A DNA stretch of 7,799 bases from Endozoicomonas sp031844845 (GTDB lineage: Bacteria > Pseudomonadota > Gammaproteobacteria > Pseudomonadales > Endozoicomonadaceae): NCBI RefSeq assembly GCF_031844845.1, contig NZ_JAVRMB020000274.1:1-7799 (forward strand), in the 5' to 3' direction. Below, piece after piece: positions 1-4,800 of this stretch. Each line of letters opens with the position of its first letter. Positions within the stretch are counted from its first letter, which is position 1. The translations under genes and the position numbers were made by a program. The notes below the pieces were generated by a model. It was not told the DNA's origin, did no database searches, and worked only from the letters and a program-made list of their open reading frames with translations.

Positions 1-298
1 CATTTAACAAAGTCGCAGACGAGTCTTGATCCATGTTGGCTGGGTGTCAGGAAAATTATTGTGTAACAGGATGGAAGAAAAATCAGAAAAATCCAGATTT
101 ATAGGGGGGGTGCTGAACAGTTACAACTTTTTTTACTCAAATCAATTCCGAGAACAGCTACCTGACCTTTCTGGCTAACTCTTGTTTTGTTATGATCGCC
201 TATAGTTCGCTCCGTTTCTTATTTTGAATGATGTTTGCACGACTCATTCATCATGGCTCATTTGAAGCCGATTTTGGAGCAGGGCGGACCATTCCATT
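1..298. other. Gene-poor left edge with mobile-element debris
   Basis: Apart from the transposase-like fragment at 99-193, I find no gene that I can support. A plus-strand ATG at 253 gives only 15 codons. On the minus strand, 102-120 contains a seven-C run and a short open frame continues to a TAA at 5-7, without a recognisable product. The stretch reads as insertion-sequence remnants flanking the two-gene region. Confidence 0.4.
99..193 (-). pseudogene. Degenerate 5' end of an IS110-family transposase
   Basis: On the minus strand, ATA at 193-191 (perhaps a lost ATG) begins ITKQELARK, which soon stops at TAG (158-160). One frame over, the sequence reads GQVAVLGIDLSKKS and then stops at TAA (99-101). 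The two pieces join naturally if one base was gained or lost near 167-172. The pattern vvGIDlsKk is typical of the first DEDD/RuvC-like strand at the N-terminus of IS110 transposases, which are normally 300-400 residues long; only about 20-25 residues survive. After SKKS the similarity ends near a run of seven G (104-110), which may be a junction with unrelated DNA. No transposition activity is possible from this fragment. The match is short, so chance similarity cannot be excluded. Confidence 0.4.
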
Positions 299-350
299 AG
301 GTCTTGAATATTGAATCTTGAATCTTGCATTAATTCAAGATTCAAGACCT
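299..350. repeat. Heptamer repeat array forming two competing hairpins
   Basis: On the plus strand four direct 7-base units follow each other exactly: CTTGAAT (303-309), ATTGAAT (310-316), CTTGAAT (317-323), CTTGCAT (324-330). After TA come two inverted units, ATTCAAG (333-339) and ATTCAAG (340-346). Two pairings are possible but exclude each other: a perfect 13-base stem 311-323 with 333-345 around a 9-base loop, or a perfect 11-base stem 299-309 with 340-350. The array starts 12 bases past the stop of the 378-residue gene. There is no T run on either side, so it is not a standard terminator. It may be a 3'-end stabiliser, a repeated palindromic element, or a replication-slippage product. 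Confidence 0.8.
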
Positions 351-362
351 GACCACGGATTT

Positions 363-1499
363 CTAATCAGAAGAAGAGTCTGTATCAGAATTTGAGATTG
401 TATCGCTAGGTGGGTTACCGGGGCATATCGCTGCATTTTCTTGATTTTGCCGGGCTTGATCCTGCGGGTACAGACAAGGGCAAGGTTTAAACAGGGCAAT
501 ACGTGAATTTTCTGGTAATGGAATCGGCCTATCGTCGAAACCCAGACACCTCATTTGCTGTCCTATAATGGGCTTTCCAAAAGGGTGTTTTTCCTCAGGT
601 TCAATACATAGATAAAGTTCGTATTCTACTGAAGGATTGAAAACGCATATCAAGCCCTGAGCATCACAGGAGGTACATTGCTTCCCTAATTCAATAATCA
701 GCTCGATTTTTTTGTGCAAATATTGTTGGTATTCTTCACCTGAAATGTCTTGAGGAATGATCGCATCAGAATATTTTAAATGGACTGAGTTTGGCTTTCT
801 TTCAGCGATAATATCCGGAGACAACATATCCCCGGCCAGCATCTCCACTTTGATCCTGTCGGCCAATGTCGGATGGCTGAATTTGATATGCTTGAGCAGG
901 TGATCGTGAGCCTGTGACAATGCATTCGGCTCAAGATCACTCAATAAAAATCGCAGGTTATCGAATGCCGGTTTTTTCTTAACAAGGCCAGGTTCCTGAG
1001 ATGTTTTTAACTGACGGGTATGACTGGCGTCATCAGGATTAGTGGCTGGCTTATTAGAGGATGAGAGGCTCATTTGACCAATTCCTGTGCTCAATGGGGC
1101 TTCTGAAGCGGCAGAAACTGGATTTCCACTATTAACATCAACAGGGTCCATGAGTTTATTGACAAGATAATCCAGCGTCGATTCCAGTGAAGAAAAACGC
1201 TCACGATGGTTATCATAACTGGCTTTATCATCTAACTGCGAAGAAGCTGGCTGTGAACCTGCTGGTGGATTTTGATTGGTTACGATTTTGCGGGTTAAAA
1301 CATCATAATAAAATCCTTTTTCCTCATAACAGGGATTGCCTGATCCCAGCTCAATATGACAATACACAGTGTCAGGTACTTTTGTCATTGATCTTCCATT
1401 AAAGCATTCACCATTACCTGTTGCCTGAATTATTTTTAAGCCTGTTTTTTCCTCTTTACCTCCATACTGAGGGTTTTGAGCGAGTTGGAAGGAATGCAT
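363..1499 (-). CDS. Cysteine-rich hypothetical protein, 378 residues
   Basis: I do not recognise this protein. The ATG at 1499 is chosen because AAAAAAGG lies 9 bases upstream; the stop is TAG at 363-365. Residues 1-75 hold Cys32, Cys47 and Cys57. Residues about 76-175 are a low-complexity Ser/Pro/Asn/Gln linker. Residues about 176-270 are predicted by eye to be mostly helical (LRFLLSDLEPNALSQAHDHL, then an amphipathic helix at 256-273). Residues 275-342 carry Cys275-x2-Cys278, Cys285, Cys298, Cys318 and Cys340-x-Cys342, which could bind a metal, but the spacing matches no zinc finger I know. The last 14 residues are a Ser/Asp tail. There is no signal peptide or membrane segment. It lies 370 bases downstream of the giant gene on the same strand, so co-transcription is possible, but the gap and its own ribosome binding site allow separate expression. 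Candidate roles (second effector, accessory or immunity protein) rest on position alone. Confidence 0.85.
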   Translation of the reverse strand: MHSFQLAQNPQYGGKEEKTGLKIIQATGNGECFNGRSMTKVPDTVYCHIELGSGNPCYEEKGFYYDVLTRKIVTNQNPPAGSQPASSQLDDKASYDNHRERFSSLESTLDYLVNKLMDPVDVNSGNPVSAASEAPLSTGIGQMSLSSSNKPATNPDDASHTRQLKTSQEPGLVKKKPAFDNLRFLLSDLEPNALSQAHDHLLKHIKFSHPTLADRIKVEMLAGDMLSPDIIAERKPNSVHLKYSDAIIPQDISGEEYQQYLHKKIELIIELGKQCTSCDAQGLICVFNPSVEYELYLCIEPEEKHPFGKPIIGQQMRCLGFDDRPIPLPENSRIALFKPCPCLYPQDQARQNQENAAICPGNPPSDTISNSDTDSSSD

Positions 1500-1516
1500 A
1501 AGCAGGTACCTTTTTT
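1500..1516 (-). promoter_or_regulatory. Ribosome binding site of the 378-residue gene
   Basis: On the minus strand AAAAAAGG (1509-1516) sits 9 bases before the ATG at 1499. The core is only AAGG, so it is moderate in strength, but the spacing is normal. It supports this ATG as the start; no other ATG or GTG with a better site was seen just upstream. Confidence 0.5.
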
Positions 1517-1597
1517 AATCTCATAAGTAGGTGATAGTTTGCTATCAAATATTGACCGCTAGCTAATGAATAAGTTTCAATCTTTTTATAATCTAAA

Positions 1598-1612
1598 CAT
1601 CAGCAGCTGATG
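1598..1612. promoter_or_regulatory. Small palindrome upstream of the 378-residue gene
   Basis: catcag and ctgatg are perfect 6-base arms around cag, about 100 bases before the start codon. Its place next to a minus-strand TATAAA makes an operator possible. It is short enough to be chance, and no regulator is known. Confidence 0.2.
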
Positions 1613-1837
1613 ATATTCACGAATTTTCTGGTGGTAAATATTGAAATGCAAACAACTCCCCCTTTTTTAAAAGTAGCGATCATGCCTCTACGCCTTGGTA
1701 TCAATGGTGAAGATCGGTTTATCAAATAAAATTTGACCCTACGTGCAGTCAATTTATACGAAAGCAAACTTCCACCTACTAACTATGAAAAATGGCGATT
1801 ATTGCGGGTTCTGCAGCCTTTCTCATGGTCCTGGCTG

Positions 1838-1854
1838 GACATGTTGGACATGTC
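1838..1854 (-). other. Stem-loop just after the stop of the giant gene
   Basis: A perfect 7-base stem (gacatgt with acatgtc) with a 3-base loop begins 15 bases past the TGA. In the minus direction it is followed by a mixed sequence, not a T run, so it is not a classical Rho-independent terminator. It may protect the 3' end or assist Rho-dependent termination. Confidence 0.3.
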
Positions 1855-1869
1855 AGTTTTCAGGAAAGT

Positions 1870-4800
1870 TCACGAGCCACCAGAAGCACCCGATAAAGGG
1901 TTTGAATTTGCACTTTTACCAGTATCAGCCACCGATTTCTTCGCAGCTCCTGCTTCTTTCATAGCACGATAAATGTTTTGAGCTGATTCCTGGTATTCCT
2001 TAAATTGCTTTTTATCCACAACTACTCCCTGGCTAGCATGGATTGTTTTTGCATCGCCCATGGGGGCACTCGACTCAAAAGCGACCTCCATATGATAGTA
2101 GCCTTTTTGGGGTTTATTGGTAATATGTTTATACTGTTTCTTTAAAAGATCATAGCTCTTGTTCGTCAGTTGCCCATTATCTTTATACCGTTTAACCTGT
2201 ACGTAAAAATCAGTTTTATCCGCCTTGTTTTTAAAAAAAACATGTCGTAAATAGTGTTCAGGCTTCTGAATTTTTGGCCCTTTTGCATGTTGTTGTCTTA
2301 AACGTCCGCTACCGTACGTTTTGGATGAGTAATAAAATGTTGGTAAACGGCCATCTGCCTTGGTCGCAAACTTCATATTCCCTGATTTATAAAGATGGTC
2401 AGTTGTGCTGAGTATCGAACACGTACCAGCGGAACTCGGTGCACGTTTTTTTCTGGCACCACAGTAGCTGTCAAAAGCCTGGCTACCCTGCTCTATCTTG
2501 GTTTTCTTAGGGTTGCCATCAACATCTAACTGTCGGTTTGGCTGGCCGTCAATAAAGTCGGATTTTTTTAAATTTGGCGCGCCGTCAACCATTCCGGATT
2601 TTTTTAAATTTGGCACCCCGTCAAGAAGGGTGTCACCATGTTTTGTGAATCGTTTTAACCAGCTGGAATTTAATTTTTTACTCATTTTTCTAGCTATTTT
2701 CTTTCCGCCCGACATCGTCATTCCAGGGATTAGTGCGATTCCTAAAGCTACGCTATACGTCATTATTGATTCTTCGCGCAACAGCTTCTTCTCTAAATAC
2801 TCAGTCTCTATAGCTATTTCAATTTCAGTGAGGATAACAGTTCCTAATACATCCAAGGCATCACCTACAATAGGTACTATTCCAATGAGCCCCATCGCTT
2901 CTCGAGCTGCATCAAATAAAAGCCCTTTAATGACTTCATCCTGGCTACGGTGCAGAGAGTCAATCTGTGCAATGGCTGCATCTTTTGATCTAGCGTATGC
3001 AGCCCGAACAAATTCGTCACGTGTCACACTAAAATCCATATTTTTATAGTCTAATCTTTTTTCAGGGGTAGGAGCTAAAGGCTGGAATACTTTCTGAAGT
3101 ATTTTCAAGTCCGTGACATCAGGGTCAGGATTAAAGTTCTCGGCTTCAAGCTTCCCGATATTGGGAACAGGAATTAAATCTAATCCTATTCCTACAATGG
3201 GAATTAGTCCTCTACGTATTCTGTGAGAAATTTCACCTTTCTCTGAGATCACCAATGGACCTATTCGAACATCTATAACTTCGTATGCTACAACAGTCTG
3301 TTTCATCTGAAATGGACTGAAACGTAACGTTTGACCGGCTATCATTTGAGCGCTGACAGAACCACCATTCAGTACTAGCCAGCGATAAAGCGTAGATGAG
3401 TCATCGCTGCAATCACTAGTAAATTCCACAACATTGTTTACTGTAAACTCTTGACCGGTCAGATATGAATATAGAGTGATTTTTTCGAATCTTTCAGGCT
3501 GGCCAAACTTATTTCGACGGTTAAAGCTTGCTGTGATATATGGCTGGATGAATTCAGGGTCATCTATAGATATAGAATCATATACAATTTGATACTCTTT
3601 ATCGCTGGTGAAACTGGGGGGGTAGAACTCTAAATTCTTATTCATGATTTCAGGGATACGTGTTTCAGCGTCACTACTGCTTGATAAACTGGAAATCAGG
3701 GATTTAAAATCGTTTTCTATATCTGTATTGATCATCAAGTTAAAAAGCGTTAATGCATTTTGGTCATTACTGTATTGATTTGACGGGAAAAAGTAATTAT
3801 CAATATTAATCCCTCTTCCTGTATTAAGAAGAAGGTCATAGGCTGCATAAGTGTTCACATTTCCAAGTTTTCCTTCTTCTTCCAGTATATCTAATACTAT
3901 ACCTACCACACCTGGCGGATAGTAGTTATCATCCTTATAAGTACCAATTATTGTTGTTAAATTCATACTCGTTACGCCAGCTTGATCAGCAAGACGCCTG
4001 AAGGTTTTTTCTACATACAGTATTGGATATATCATGATGTTGAGCAATGATTCGATAGGGCTCCTGATAGATTCGAGCACGTCTACCTTATACGCTTCAT
4101 GTAGTATTTCTGTACCGTTTTGATGCGTTAAATAAACAATATTTTGTTCTAACTCAGGTGGAACTATACATTCTTCCAAATCGAATTCGGATATACTACC
4201 TATTAATGCCTCTTCCAGGGTATAGGGGATTAATAAGTTAATCCCATCAACTTTACTTCTTAACCAAATAGGATCAGATAAAGCAAGTTGATTACTATTT
4301 GGTTGTATTGACAAATTTGGTTGCAGGAGCGTCAGGTAACCCGCCAGCTCATCCGGGGTTTTGGTTCTTATTCGACCAGACTCTATTGAAGAGGCTAGTT
4401 GTCGTGCCTTTTCCTTCATGGCAGCATCTTGGAATTGCAATAGATACGAATTTAATTCATTTCTTGTATAAGCATTAGTACCACCTTTAGCGGCTAAACG
4501 CTGAGCCACCGTTGCCATTAAGTCGGGTTTATATTCAGTAATACGATTAACTATCTGATTGATTGCCGGGAGAATAAATGGATTGTCCTGGAGGCTCTCG
4601 TTGAAATGCATACAGCGACGAAGAAATTTCCTCGGGGCTTTGTTGGTTTTAATGGAATCGATATTGCAGTGTCCTAAATAGGCATCCTGAATGATATCTT
4701 TAAAATCTTCATGGGTAATTAATTCGCGATATTTTTCCAGTTGAGGTGGCAGTATAAGTTTTGCTGCATTACGGCCGGATAACGCCCCGAAAAACACCTC

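Larger units (their letters stand above)
1517..1869. other. Intergenic gap between the two minus-strand genes
   Basis: I see no convincing gene here. The gap holds four small inverted repeats: gacatgt/acatgtc (1838-1854), tttgac/gtcaa (1732-1752), catcag/ctgatg (1598-1612) and tgatag/ctatca (1532-1547). A minus-strand TATAAA (1585-1590) could be a -10 box for the downstream gene, but no good -35 box lies at the right distance; the 1598-1612 palindrome would overlap the expected -35 position, as an operator might. No run of T follows any hairpin in the minus direction, so no intrinsic terminator for the giant gene is visible. Confidence 0.5.

Noticed and set aside
1..34. Minus-strand ATG at 34 running off the left edge
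   Set aside because: Only 11 codons are in view and no ribosome binding site precedes it; cannot be supported as a gene.
299..350. Intrinsic terminator for the 378-residue gene
   Set aside because: The hairpins are perfect, but no T run follows on the minus strand, so the evidence supports a repeat array rather than a Rho-independent terminator.
299..350. CRISPR array
   Set aside because: Units are 7 bases with no spacers.
1252..1268. DNA similarity between this linker (PPAGS) and the start of the giant protein (7731-7747)
   Set aside because: About 16 of 17 bases match but the similarity does not extend; a short Pro/Gly linker coincidence is the simpler reading.
1733..1972. Plus-strand open frames covering the gap between the genes (79 and 73 residues)
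   Set aside because: They start with TTG or GTG, lack ribosome binding sites, overlap the end of the giant gene by about 100 bases, and overlap one another; neither product is recognisable.
2498..3049. Plus-strand 183-residue open frame
   Set aside because: Lies wholly antisense to the pre-toxin-like region of the giant gene and its product is low-complexity Phe/Ser/Ile-rich, as expected from the mirror of a coding frame; no ribosome binding site seen.
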